From assembly GCA_964560425.1 (NCBI GenBank), contig CAZLLE010000055.1:1-50628 (forward strand): a stretch of DNA of 50,628 bases. The letters run 5' to 3'. This stretch comes from CAZLLE01 sp964560425. Its GTDB lineage: Bacteria; Campylobacterota; Campylobacteria; Campylobacterales; QNZT01. The notes below the pieces were generated by a model. It was not told where the DNA came from, did no database searches, and saw only the letters and a list, made by a program, of their open reading frames with translations. Each line of letters opens with the position of its first letter. The first letter of the stretch is position 1. This document shows, one piece after another, positions 25,967 through 34,226 of this stretch. The position numbers were made by a program, and so were the translations under genes.

Positions 25967-27187
25967 TTATCCTTTATACTTAAATATATATATTACATTT
26001 CCTACCACTAATATAGCATTAATAAGAAATAAAACTTTACCTATTGTGATTATGATATCACTTCCACTAATTACACCCAAACTCAAAAATAGTATTGTTG
26101 CTATTTTCAAGCTAAATTCAACAAAACTAGCCCTATCATGAACCATATCTGCAAGCATTGGAACTTTCTGTTTTCCTACAAGAGGTGCAAATTTTTCATT
26201 CCAAACTAGAAAAGGTACAATTTTATAAATATGACCAACAACGAATGAACTAACAAAACCCAAAAGAAGAAAGATCATAAAAAGTTTGATAACCATTTCA
26301 CTAGGGAGAAATGGAATTAAAAATGCAGATAATATTAAAAAAGATCCACTACTAATCATATCAAGTGCATAAACATCAAGATGTCTTCGTAGTCGTTTTT
26401 TAAAGATATCATATAGTTGATATACAAAAATTAAAATAGTAATAAGCATCAAAATTTGAGCTACCAAAAATAGACCCAAAAGTGTAGCAATAGCTACAGC
26501 TATTACTCCAGCAAGAATATAATTACTTACTTTTTTATTAAAATTGTGTGAAAGCATAAACATTGGTAAAAGTACTGTAGCAATGATAGCCATCAAGCCA
26601 CCAGCAAAACCAAATAGAACTAAAACAATATGGGTATGAGCTAAATTTACAGTATCAAAAGAGAAATTACTATGAACCAGTCCCAAAGAGGTAAGTAATC
26701 CATAAGTTATACCAATAAAAAGAATAATATGTATAGCAATAATAAAATATGCCTTGATCTCTAGTTTTTTTATTTTTTTAAGTGAAAGAAAAATATTTAT
26801 GATGTAAAGCAAAAAAGATATATATAAAATCAGTGATCCATAGCCTAAAAATTCAAATATATCTGGAGATAAAAAAGCACTCAAAAATGGTAACATTCCA
26901 ACAACAAAAAGAGTTAAATGTGCATAAGCTAGATCATTGGAATATAGTGGAATCTCTAATATAACTGATATCAATTGATACATTGCACCAAAAATCACAC
27001 TCATCATAAAACCCAACAAAAAGATATGGACAAATCCAACAGCTTTTGGATCAAGATAGTGAATACCCAAAAAATCAACACCCCAAAATACAATTGCCCC
27101 AACAAGATAAAAAAATGCACCTGCCATAAAAAAGGAGGTAACAAGTCTTGATGGAGGGGCAAAGGTAAAGTTTAGTCCCCCAACCAC
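25967..27187 (-). CDS. Polytopic membrane protein with conserved histidines (NnrS-like or heme-copper-oxidase-subunit-like, unassigned)
   Basis: The 406 residues form about eleven to twelve membrane helices. Histidines lie in or near helices at 43, 54 (KAVGFVHIFLLGFMMSVIFGAMYQ), 90 (YAHLTLF), 153, 172, 184 and 186 (NLAHTHIVLVLFGFAGG) and 214. Such H-rich 12-helix proteins include NnrS (NO-stress protein binding heme and copper) and CcoN/NorB-type subunits. The HxH at 184-186 and the early GFVHIFLLGF resemble both groups, but the full ligand set cannot be verified. It starts with GTG 27187 (AAAGG 7 nt upstream). Given its place behind a NirDL-like gene with an FNR site, a role in NO metabolism is plausible but unproven. 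Confidence 0.6.
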   Translation of the reverse strand: MVGGLNFTFAPPSRLVTSFFMAGAFFYLVGAIVFWGVDFLGIHYLDPKAVGFVHIFLLGFMMSVIFGAMYQLISVILEIPLYSNDLAYAHLTLFVVGMLPFLSAFLSPDIFEFLGYGSLILYISFLLYIINIFLSLKKIKKLEIKAYFIIAIHIILFIGITYGLLTSLGLVHSNFSFDTVNLAHTHIVLVLFGFAGGLMAIIATVLLPMFMLSHNFNKKVSNYILAGVIAVAIATLLGLFLVAQILMLITILIFVYQLYDIFKKRLRRHLDVYALDMISSGSFLILSAFLIPFLPSEMVIKLFMIFLLLGFVSSFVVGHIYKIVPFLVWNEKFAPLVGKQKVPMLADMVHDRASFVEFSLKIATILFLSLGVISGSDIIITIGKVLFLINAILVVGNVIYIFKYKG

Positions 27188-27190
27188 ATC

Positions 27191-27523
27191 TTAACCTTTA
27201 CAGCTTGTAGATTCAAAATCCGTTGATGTTTCACCCTCATGTTTAAGAGAAAAAGTCAATTTTACTTTTCCATCTTCCAAATCTTCTACTTCCCATGAAA
27301 AATCATTTTCAATTTTTGGAAGTAATCCCATCGGTTTTTTCATATTAATCATTACAAGCTTTTTATTTGGAGAATCAATAAGTTGTAATCCACTCATAGC
27401 ATTTACCATTGGTCCAGGAGGTGTACAAAGACTTGAATCAAATTCATAATATGTAATTCCATCTACCTCATAAGTAAAAAATGGCTCTGTAGCCCCTGTA
27501 ACTTCAATTTGTTCTTTATTCAT
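27191..27523 (-). CDS. Small cytoplasmic protein of unknown function
   Basis: 110 residues, no signal peptide or membrane segment. It begins MNKEQIEVTGATEPFFTYEVDGITYYEFDSSLCTPPGPMVNAMSG and ends with a Cys (ESTSCKG); a second Cys lies at about 33. Beta-rich pattern (KLVMINMKKP, WEVEDLEDGKVKLTFSLKH). The CTPPGPMVNAM segment resembles a substrate- or metal-contacting loop, but no family was recognised. It is coupled to both neighbours: its start overlaps the previous stop and its stop is 3 bp before the membrane protein start. Confidence 0.65.
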   Translation of the reverse strand: MNKEQIEVTGATEPFFTYEVDGITYYEFDSSLCTPPGPMVNAMSGLQLIDSPNKKLVMINMKKPMGLLPKIENDFSWEVEDLEDGKVKLTFSLKHEGETSTDFESTSCKG

Positions 27524-27915
27524 TATTCTATAACTCCTTCTTTATTAAATATATCTACTATACATCTTGCCGCATGAAATCCTCTTACATACTCAGGAGA
27601 AGTAAAAAGATAATCTTCACTAAGCTCCCAATTTTTGCCCTTTTCAATCATGACTGTACGAGATGCACCTCTAACTGCTCTACTTTCACAAATTATTATT
27701 TTACCATTTTTAAATCCCTCTTTTACATCATTCATACGATCTGTAGTGACATAATAGTGAGCACCAATTGCAATTACAAAAAATATAAAAACAGCAGGAA
27801 ATATCTTTTTAAAACTATTTTGTGGCATAAATGACCTCGTTGTTACAATAGCTGTAATCACCAAGAAAAAAAGAGCTATAACAAGATATCCACCCTCTAA
27901 TACAAAAAAGTTCAT
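27523..27915 (-). CDS. Small membrane protein with C-terminal periplasmic or cytoplasmic domain, unknown
   Basis: About 130 residues from ATG 27915, which overlaps the NirDL-like stop as ATGA and has AAAGGATG upstream. Two membrane helices (about 4-24 and 33-53) are followed by a domain of about 75 residues with two cysteines (IIICESRAVRG, HAARCIVDIF). The central part, GKNWELSEDYLFTSPEYVRGFHAARCIVD, is distinctive but was not recognised. Co-translation suggests a role with the NirDL-like and polytopic proteins. Confidence 0.65.
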   Translation of the reverse strand: MNFFVLEGGYLVIALFFLVITAIVTTRSFMPQNSFKKIFPAVFIFFVIAIGAHYYVTTDRMNDVKEGFKNGKIIICESRAVRGASRTVMIEKGKNWELSEDYLFTSPEYVRGFHAARCIVDIFNKEGVIE

Positions 27916-28919
27916 GAAGCATCCTTTAAGTGTTTTTCTTCCCATTCTAAAAAGTCAGGTGTAAAATATTTAAGTCTTACTTTTTTAAATTCTCTAGTTG
28001 AGTATAATGGTCTTTTTGCCTTATGCTCAATTTCACTAGCAATATCTGCAATAATACCATTTGTCTCTTCTGTAGTTTTACCATGAATCATAGTAAAAAG
28101 ATTATATGGCCAATTTGGATATTTTGGTCTAAGATAACAGTGACTAACAGCACTAAATTCTGCAGCAATTTTACCTATCTCTTCACCCTTCTCTTCATCA
28201 ACATCCCATACAGTCATAGCATTTGCATTAAATCCAGCTTTGCGATGATTTAAAATAGCAGCAAAACGACGCATTACACCAGCATCTTGTAACTCTTGAA
28301 GTACCCTAAAAAAGGTATCATAATCTATACTAAGTTTATCAATAATATTTTTAAAAGGCTCACTAACAATATCTATATCTTCTTGAACCAATTTAATAAT
28401 ATCATAATGAAGAGAGGTAAGAGTGATATCTTTTTTAACTCTCTTTTTCACCTTCTCTTTTTTGGCATCTTTACCTGTAGTATTAAGTTTTACAGAGATT
28501 TTAAACATTTTAAGAGTTGGTAAAATAATAAAATCTTCTGCCTTCGTCTCTTTTGCCAAAATCTCTACACTTTTTTCTAAACCAAGTTTTGATTTTGGAT
28601 CAACTGCAATTGTAAACCAAATATTAAAATCATGATCTCTCTCATAATTATGAGAGACACCGGGATGTGCATTAATAACCTCTACAGCTTTATCAATATC
28701 CTCTTTTTTTACTTTAAAAGCTATCAAAGAAGATTTGAATCCAAGACTTTTAGTATCAAAAATAGCTGATGTCTGCCTAATAATCTTATTATCTTTCTCT
28801 TTTTGGAGAATATCAAGCACCTCCACCTCAGTAATGCCGAGCTGCTTTGCAATCTCCAAAAACGGTTTTTGTGTCAATGGAAAATTTTTTTGAATAATAG
28901 ATAAAATATCATTTACCAT
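27912..28919 (-). CDS. nirDL: Fused NirD-NirL (AhbA-AhbB) siroheme decarboxylase-like protein
   Basis: The 335 residues are two AsnC/Lrp-like halves. The first carries GVSHNYERDHDFNIWFT (about 87-103, His90 and His96), the second VSHCYLRPKYPNWPYNLFTMIHG (about 260-282). These are the signature segments of AhbA/NirD and AhbB/NirL, which decarboxylate siroheme to 12,18-didecarboxysiroheme on the way to heme d1 (or heme in archaea and sulfate reducers). Fused NirDL proteins are known from Pseudomonas stutzeri. The halves are joined by a Lys-rich linker (about 150-170). It leads an operon and has an FNR-type site. No nirS, nirJ, nirF or nirE lies in this window, so assignment to heme d1 synthesis assumes these are elsewhere. 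Confidence 0.85.
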   Translation of the reverse strand: MVNDILSIIQKNFPLTQKPFLEIAKQLGITEVEVLDILQKEKDNKIIRQTSAIFDTKSLGFKSSLIAFKVKKEDIDKAVEVINAHPGVSHNYERDHDFNIWFTIAVDPKSKLGLEKSVEILAKETKAEDFIILPTLKMFKISVKLNTTGKDAKKEKVKKRVKKDITLTSLHYDIIKLVQEDIDIVSEPFKNIIDKLSIDYDTFFRVLQELQDAGVMRRFAAILNHRKAGFNANAMTVWDVDEEKGEEIGKIAAEFSAVSHCYLRPKYPNWPYNLFTMIHGKTTEETNGIIADIASEIEHKAKRPLYSTREFKKVRLKYFTPDFLEWEEKHLKDAS

Positions 28920-28950
28920 ATATTTCCCTCCCCCTAAAAATTTTACTATA

Positions 28951-28993
28951 ACTATAGCAAATAATTGAATAATTTTACATTGACTACTATCAA
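28951..28993 (-). promoter_or_regulatory. FNR/CRP-type site and -10 box of the nirDL-like operon
   Basis: On the minus strand TTGATAGTAGTCAA (28993-28980) is centred 33 bp upstream of the -10-like TATAGT (28956-28951). It starts immediately after the stop codon of the pentaheme cytochrome gene, giving the operon its own regulated promoter. Confidence 0.7.
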
Positions 28994-28994
28994 A

Positions 28995-30131
28995 TTAAAT
29001 TCCAAACTTCTCTTTTTTAAGCAAAGTAAATTTTTTGATCATATCATCTGTAATATTTAATTTTTTAGCTATTTTTGGGTTTACAATGTGATATCCAAAC
29101 TCTACTACTACCTCATCACCACTCTTTAAAGCAGTATCATATTTGACAACTCTAGTCTCAAAAGCTTTAATAGAACTATCTTTTATAATCTCATCTGCTA
29201 ACCATGGAAATGAAGGTTTACCATCTGTTCCTATAACATTTACAAAAATTTCATCTTTTAACTCTATAGTTTTAGAGTCTCTTATAATAGATACTTTAAG
29301 TTTTGCAAGTCTTAAAGGGTGTGGTACTAAAGTATGATTTGCCATATTTTTAAGTGAGATATTAAAACCTTTATCGTTTTTATCAAGAGAGAGTTTAATA
29401 TACTTTGAAAGTTTACTTGGATTAGAGACAATAGCTGTTGCACCATGAAAATTATGGGTTTTTGTCATTTTTTGATTTGCAACTGTACCTTGAACTTTTG
29501 GCATATGACATGAGATACATGTATCTTTGGAATCACCTTTTTTGACCTCTAGATCACATATAGTAAAATCTTTTGAGTTTTGTTTATGTGAATGACATCC
29601 CATACAAACATCACCTGTATAATATCCCTCATTAGAGTAGTCTATATCATGATAAGGAGAACCAACTGTTTTAGTAAAGAGTCCAAAAAAACTACTCTCC
29701 TCTTTAAATTCAACTTTCTGCCCTTTTCTCTCACTATCAGCTGAAAAAAATGTCTTATCTTTAGAAGTTAGAACATTTTTATTAGCAAATTTATGTTTTT
29801 CAATACTCTCAATTTTATGACAATGTTGACAAGATATTGGTTCATTTTTTTGTGTATAGTTCTCTTTTAACTTACCATTATTTGCGACCAACTCTTTATC
29901 TGAAGGAGTATGACACTTACCACACTTATAATTATCCTTCTTTTTTAGAGGATGTTTATCCCAAATCGCTTTATGTACAACATCTCTATATATAGACGCC
30001 TTAGAGTGCATAGAGGTAGTATACTCTTTATAAATTTTTGGATGGCACGCTTTACAAGTTTGATTCTCTGCAACCTTACTTGCCTCCAAACTAACTACTA
30101 AAAGTAGAGCAACCATAATGAATAATTTCAT
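28995..30131 (-). CDS. Pentaheme cytochrome c, cytochrome c554-like
   Basis: The 378 residues have a Sec signal (MKLFIMVALLLVVSLEASK) and five CxxCH motifs: CKACH (26-30), CGKCH, CQHCH, CMGCH and CISCH. The first motif's context, NQTCKACHPKIYKEYTTSMHSKA, is typical of cytochrome c554/NrfA/HAO-related multihemes, where the substrate or distal histidine follows in SMHS. After the last heme (about residue 220) there is a beta-sandwich-like domain of about 150 residues with no hemes. Cytochrome c554 carries electrons from hydroxylamine oxidation and can reduce NO in vitro. Here, with an FNR site and beside the NirDL-like operon, a periplasmic role in nitrogen-oxide metabolism is plausible. The specific substrate is unknown. 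Confidence 0.78.
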   Translation of the reverse strand: MKLFIMVALLLVVSLEASKVAENQTCKACHPKIYKEYTTSMHSKASIYRDVVHKAIWDKHPLKKKDNYKCGKCHTPSDKELVANNGKLKENYTQKNEPISCQHCHKIESIEKHKFANKNVLTSKDKTFFSADSERKGQKVEFKEESSFFGLFTKTVGSPYHDIDYSNEGYYTGDVCMGCHSHKQNSKDFTICDLEVKKGDSKDTCISCHMPKVQGTVANQKMTKTHNFHGATAIVSNPSKLSKYIKLSLDKNDKGFNISLKNMANHTLVPHPLRLAKLKVSIIRDSKTIELKDEIFVNVIGTDGKPSFPWLADEIIKDSSIKAFETRVVKYDTALKSGDEVVVEFGYHIVNPKIAKKLNITDDMIKKFTLLKKEKFGI

Positions 30132-30164
30132 ATTTCCTTCCTTTTCAAAACTAATTTTACATGG

Positions 30165-30206
30165 ATTTTAACTAATCAAGATAAAATTTATCTTGATTAT
30201 AGTCAA
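30165..30206 (-). promoter_or_regulatory. FNR/CRP-type site and -10 box of the pentaheme cytochrome promoter
   Basis: On the minus strand TTGACTATAATCAA (30206-30193) is centred 32 bp upstream of a weak -10, TAAAAT (30170-30165). The spacer is covered by a separate perfect 13-bp inverted repeat (30173-30199), so a second regulator may also bind here. Confidence 0.7.
30173..30199. repeat. 13-bp inverted repeat overlapping the cytochrome promoter
   Basis: Arms TAATCAAGATAAA (30173-30185) and its exact complement (30187-30199) around one base. It overlaps one half of the FNR-type box and covers the region between it and the -10. A candidate operator; could instead form an mRNA hairpin if transcription starts upstream. 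Confidence 0.5.
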
Positions 30207-30309
30207 TTATAATAATTATAAGCAGTAATTTATAGCCTTTATCAAACTTTATAAAAAAATGTATAATCAAAATTAATAATTTAATTTAAATAGCAATAAG
30301 GTTTTAAAT

Positions 30310-30474
30310 ATGAAATTTAATAAAAAGAGAGATTACAACTATATAAAAAATTTGGCAGAGAGAGATATTAAAGAGAATGCTATTGCTATTTGCAAAGATA
30401 GGGAATATCCTATCCAAGCTATAGTTGTCCAATTAATTCTTTACGCCTCTTCTCAAACTTTTTGCGTAACTTAA
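30310..30474 (+). CDS. Possible 54-residue small protein overlapping the clc 3' end
   Basis: An open frame beginning MKFNKKRDYNYIKNLAERDI, with AAGG about 9 nt upstream and a TATAAT at 30262-30267. About the first 36 codons lie in the gap between the cytochrome and clc genes; the rest runs antisense to the end of clc. The charged N-terminal part is helix-like. No family was recognised, and it could be a chance frame or a fragment of a decayed gene. Confidence 0.3.
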   Translation: MKFNKKRDYNYIKNLAERDIKENAIAICKDREYPIQAIVVQLILYASSQTFCVT

Positions 30475-31804
30475 TAATTTTTATAGCCTCTTCATCCCTT
30501 AAATTTACCTTTGTATGCTCTATCTCATTGCCTATTTTTACAGTTAATAGTTCCGATTTTTTCATAGCAAGTATTTGAGAAGGAAAAACACTTCTATGTC
30601 CAGATATCAAAAAACTTATTATTGCACTCAAAGCGGCATAGTGAGCTATCTCTATACCAAAAAGTTCTACAGCCATAATTGTAGCAGCAATGGGAGCGTT
30701 GGTCGCAGCAGACAATATACTCACAAAACCAAGTGCAGCAAAAAGAGAGATATGATCAGGTGAAAACAGAGTACCAAAAGTATGCCCACTTGTAGCTCCA
30801 ATATAAAAGAGAGGAGTAATAATACCACCGCTACCGCCACTGCCTAAAGTCAAAGAGGTAAAAAGAGTCTTAAGTAAAAAAGCATACCATGGTAACTCTT
30901 CAGATAGAGTAGAGTCTGAACTTAATGTATTTTTGATTGTATCTAAGCCCAAACCTATATAGTGTTCTCCTAAAAATAATGTAAGAATAACTATAACTAC
31001 CCCACCAACAAATGCTTTCACATATGGATGAAAAGGGAGTTTTTTAATAGCTTTATGGCTCCAAGTGACACTTATTATAATAAAAGCCGATACAAAACCA
31101 AAAAATATTCCTGCACCAGCAACTTTGAGAATAAGAGGAAAATCAAGTGAAAGATTTTGATAAAAATGTAAATCATAATAAGTATAATCAATCCCCAAAA
31201 ATTGTGCTGTAGTAAAAGCAGCAAAACCAGCAATAAAAGAGGGTAATAATATATCATACATAATTATCCCAATAATTAATACTTCCACACCAAAAATAGC
31301 ACCCGCAATTGGTGTTCCAAAAACTGATGCAAAACCAGCACTAATGCCACAGATAACGAGCTTTTTACGATCCCTTGCATTAAAATTTAAAAGATCCGAA
31401 AGCCATGAAGCAGCACCCGCTCCAATCTGTGCACCTGGTCCCTCTTTACCAACAGAGCCACCAGAAAAGATAGTTAAAACAGTAGCAAAAACTTTGATGG
31501 GTATCACCGATATATCTATTTTTCCATCTACTTTATGTACCGCTTCTATAACCTTTTCTGTCCCATGTCCTTCTGCATTTGGTGAAAAATTTCGTATTGC
31601 CCAAACCGTTATAAGCAGTGCAAATGGCAAAAGATAGTAGTATGAAAATGACATTGAGCTTTGAGCCTCTTCTGCTATTTGTAAAATTTTTAAGAAAAGT
31701 GTCATAATGGCACCAATCATAACACCAACAATAGAGGAGAGTATAATCCATTTAGAGACACTCAAAAAAATAGCAACTTGCTCAGTGATATGTTCTCTAA
31801 TCAT
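30419..31804 (-). CDS. ClC-family chloride channel or anion/proton antiporter
   Basis: 461 residues with the multi-helix ClC core. GKEGPGAQIG (after about residue 115) is the second anion-binding motif and includes the gating Glu, and GSGGSGGIITPLFYIGA is the GxFxP-type third motif. The first motif, normally GSGIP, reads EGHGTEKVI here, so the central Ser is replaced and the Pro is missing. A conserved-looking ATNAPIAATIMAVELFG follows. There is no CBS domain; the C terminus ends in a short charged tail. Whether it is a channel or an antiporter, and which anion it prefers, cannot be told. Confidence 0.9.
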   Translation of the reverse strand: MIREHITEQVAIFLSVSKWIILSSIVGVMIGAIMTLFLKILQIAEEAQSSMSFSYYYLLPFALLITVWAIRNFSPNAEGHGTEKVIEAVHKVDGKIDISVIPIKVFATVLTIFSGGSVGKEGPGAQIGAGAASWLSDLLNFNARDRKKLVICGISAGFASVFGTPIAGAIFGVEVLIIGIIMYDILLPSFIAGFAAFTTAQFLGIDYTYYDLHFYQNLSLDFPLILKVAGAGIFFGFVSAFIIISVTWSHKAIKKLPFHPYVKAFVGGVVIVILTLFLGEHYIGLGLDTIKNTLSSDSTLSEELPWYAFLLKTLFTSLTLGSGGSGGIITPLFYIGATSGHTFGTLFSPDHISLFAALGFVSILSAATNAPIAATIMAVELFGIEIAHYAALSAIISFLISGHRSVFPSQILAMKKSELLTVKIGNEIEHTKVNLRDEEAIKIIKLRKKFEKRRKELIGQL

Positions 31805-31894
31805 TATTTACCTAATTTTAATGTAATATATTTTTCTCTTAGTAATTATAAGAGGTAGATCGGTATTTTCCTAAAATATTTTATTAGCACTTGG

Positions 31895-31900
31895 TATAAT
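31895..31900 (+). promoter_or_regulatory. -10 element of the mtnK-mtnA-aldolase operon
   Basis: TATAAT in CTTGGTATAATTACAG, 29 bp before the mtnK start, in the 125-bp divergent gap between clc and mtnK. A weak -35-like TTTATT lies upstream. Confidence 0.5.
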
Positions 31901-31929
31901 TACAGACTTCAAATGAATAGGATGAATAG

Positions 31930-33153
31930 ATGAACTATCATATATTAACACTTCAAAATATCAAAAATTTCCTACTAAGTATTCCAAATATTAAAACTTT
32001 TTTTAATGATGAAAACTTAATAATTCAAGAGATAGGAGACGGCAATCTAAACTTTGTCTTTATTATAAAGAGTCAAAAAGATGAACAAAAAGCACTAATT
32101 CTAAAACAAGCCGTTCCATATCTTAGATGCGTGGGTGAGGGTTTTCCACTATCACGCCAAAGAATGAGTTTTGAGATAAGGGCTCTTCAAAGTTATGAAA
32201 AATTAGTCCCTTCATTGGCTCCAAAAATATATTACGCAGATGAAGATATGAGTGTGGTTGTAATGCAATTTTTAGATAAACATATCATTATGAGAAAAGG
32301 TTTGATAAATTCAATATATTATAATAACTTTAGTGAACATATATCTACATTTTTAGCAAATACTCTCTTTTTCACCTCATCTTTACATTTGAAGAGTGAT
32401 CAAAAACGAAAATTAATGGATAAATTTAACTCAAACAGAGAGCTTTGTAAACTTACTGAAGATTTTGTTTTTACATTTGCATATATGCAAAATGAGACAA
32501 ATGAGATTGATAAAAATTTAAAAAAAGAGGCAAATAATCTATTTGATCAAATGGATTTTAGAGAAAATATTCTCAAACTAAAATATATCTTTATGACAAA
32601 ATCAGATGCACTTCTTCATGGTGATCTACATACAGGATCAATCATGATTAATCAAAAAGAGACATTTATAATTGATCCAGAGTTTGCATTTTTTGGTCCA
32701 TTTGGATTTGATATAGGTGCACTTATTGCAAACCTTATAAACTCTTATATATCTCACTCTATCCTAAATGATAATATAGAGTATCAAAACTGGATACTTC
32801 AAATAATACGAGAAGTATATGAAAAATTTGAGACAAAATTTATAATACTTTGGGATAGACAAGAAGAGAGTGCATTAATTACTCCAAACTTTATAGATGA
32901 CGACACTCTCACAAAGTTTAAAAAAGATTTTCTACACAATATGTTTCAAGAGAGTATCGGATTTGCAGGGTGTAAAATAGCAAGAAGAGTTTTTGGAGTA
33001 GCAGGAGTAGAAGAGATCAGAGGTATCAAAGAGGCTCAAAAAAGAGAAGAGGCAAGTTTAAAAGCACTAAAAGTAGGAATAAAACTAATAAAAAATTATG
33101 AGAATATAAAAGATATAGATGAACTTATAAACACAATTAAAGGGGTAGCATGA
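31930..33153 (+). CDS. mtnK: 5-methylthioribose kinase (MtnK)
   Basis: Phosphorylates 5-methylthioribose (from methylthioadenosine) at the anomeric position using ATP. 407 residues, the family length. Kinase-fold motifs visible are the N-terminal nucleotide loop region (EIGDGNLNFVFII), LILKQAVPYLRCVGEGFPLS, the catalytic loop HGDLHTGSIM and the metal-binding IDPEFAFFGPFGFDIG. It could also accept 5-deoxyribose, as shown for some relatives. It overlaps mtnA (ATGA), making a three-gene operon with the downstream aldolase. Confidence 0.92.
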   Translation: MNYHILTLQNIKNFLLSIPNIKTFFNDENLIIQEIGDGNLNFVFIIKSQKDEQKALILKQAVPYLRCVGEGFPLSRQRMSFEIRALQSYEKLVPSLAPKIYYADEDMSVVVMQFLDKHIIMRKGLINSIYYNNFSEHISTFLANTLFFTSSLHLKSDQKRKLMDKFNSNRELCKLTEDFVFTFAYMQNETNEIDKNLKKEANNLFDQMDFRENILKLKYIFMTKSDALLHGDLHTGSIMINQKETFIIDPEFAFFGPFGFDIGALIANLINSYISHSILNDNIEYQNWILQIIREVYEKFETKFIILWDRQEESALITPNFIDDDTLTKFKKDFLHNMFQESIGFAGCKIARRVFGVAGVEEIRGIKEAQKREEASLKALKVGIKLIKNYENIKDIDELINTIKGVA

Positions 33154-34226
33154 ACGGAAAGTATAAAGCACTTTGGCTAGATGATAACGATAATTTGGTT
33201 GTAATTGATCAGAGGGTTTTACCATTTGATCAATCCAATGTAATAATCACAAATACACTTGAATGTATAGAAGCTATAAAAAATATGACAGTAAGAGGAG
33301 CTGGAGTAATAGGAAATACAGCAGCATTTGGTATTTTTTTGGCAGCTCGTGAAAGTGATGGAAATTTAGAATTACTAGAAAAAAGTGCAAAATTAATCAG
33401 AGAATCAAGACCAACAGCAGTAAATCTAATGTGGGCAGTAGATAGGATGATGAACATAGCTAGATATTCAAATAATATAATATCCGATCTAAAAGCAGAG
33501 GCAATAAAAATATGTGATGAAGATTGCCAATCTAGTAGAAAAATTGCAAATATCGGTGCTGATATTTTTGAAGAGATAATGAAAAGCGAAAATAAAAATT
33601 CCATAAATATATTGACTCACTGCAATGCTGGTTGGCTAGCAATAGTAGATGATGGAACAGCATTAGCTCCTATTTATGAACTGAAAAGAAGAGGTATTAA
33701 TGTTCATGTCTGGGTAGATGAGACACGACCTAGAAATCAGGGAGCAAATCTTACAGCTTGGGAGTTATCAAAAGCAAAAATAAAACATACAGTTATAGCA
33801 GATAATACAGGTGGTCATCTAATGCAACATGAAATGGTAGATGTTTGCATAACTGGAGCTGATAGAGTAAGTAGAGGTGGTGATGTAGCTAACAAAATAG
33901 GAACTTATCTCAAAGCCCTAGCAGCAAATGATAATAATATCCCCTTTTATGTAGCTCTTCCCTCTTCTACTTTTGACTTTGAAATTGTTGATGGTATCAA
34001 AGAGATCCCTATAGAGATAAGAGATGAAGCAGAAGTTAAGTTTATTAGAGGGGTTGATGAGTGGCAAAACTACAAAGAGATTCAGATAGTACCTACAACT
34101 TCACAAGCTATCAATTATGGTTTTGATGTGACTCCTGCTCGTCTAATAACTGGATTAATAAGTGAAAGAGGTCTATGCAAAGCAGACCAAAGAGAGATAG
34201 AAGAGATGTATAGGGATATATTATGA
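33150..34226 (+). CDS. mtnA: 5-methylthioribose-1-phosphate isomerase (MtnA)
   Basis: Converts methylthioribose 1-phosphate to methylthioribulose 1-phosphate. The 358 residues include TVRGAGVIGN, the catalytic Cys158 (THCNAGWLA) and Asp238 (TGADRV), both conserved in MtnA and used to tell it from eIF2B-type relatives. The gene starts inside the mtnK stop and its own stop overlaps the aldolase start, so all three are coupled. Confidence 0.95.
   Translation: MNGKYKALWLDDNDNLVVIDQRVLPFDQSNVIITNTLECIEAIKNMTVRGAGVIGNTAAFGIFLAARESDGNLELLEKSAKLIRESRPTAVNLMWAVDRMMNIARYSNNIISDLKAEAIKICDEDCQSSRKIANIGADIFEEIMKSENKNSINILTHCNAGWLAIVDDGTALAPIYELKRRGINVHVWVDETRPRNQGANLTAWELSKAKIKHTVIADNTGGHLMQHEMVDVCITGADRVSRGGDVANKIGTYLKALAANDNNIPFYVALPSSTFDFEIVDGIKEIPIEIRDEAEVKFIRGVDEWQNYKEIQIVPTTSQAINYGFDVTPARLITGLISERGLCKADQREIEEMYRDIL

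Noticed and set aside
25967..27187. Calling the 406-aa membrane protein a nitric oxide reductase
   Set aside because: Some histidines are placed suggestively, but the full NorB ligand set (six His, three Glu region) cannot be identified and no NorC-like partner is present.
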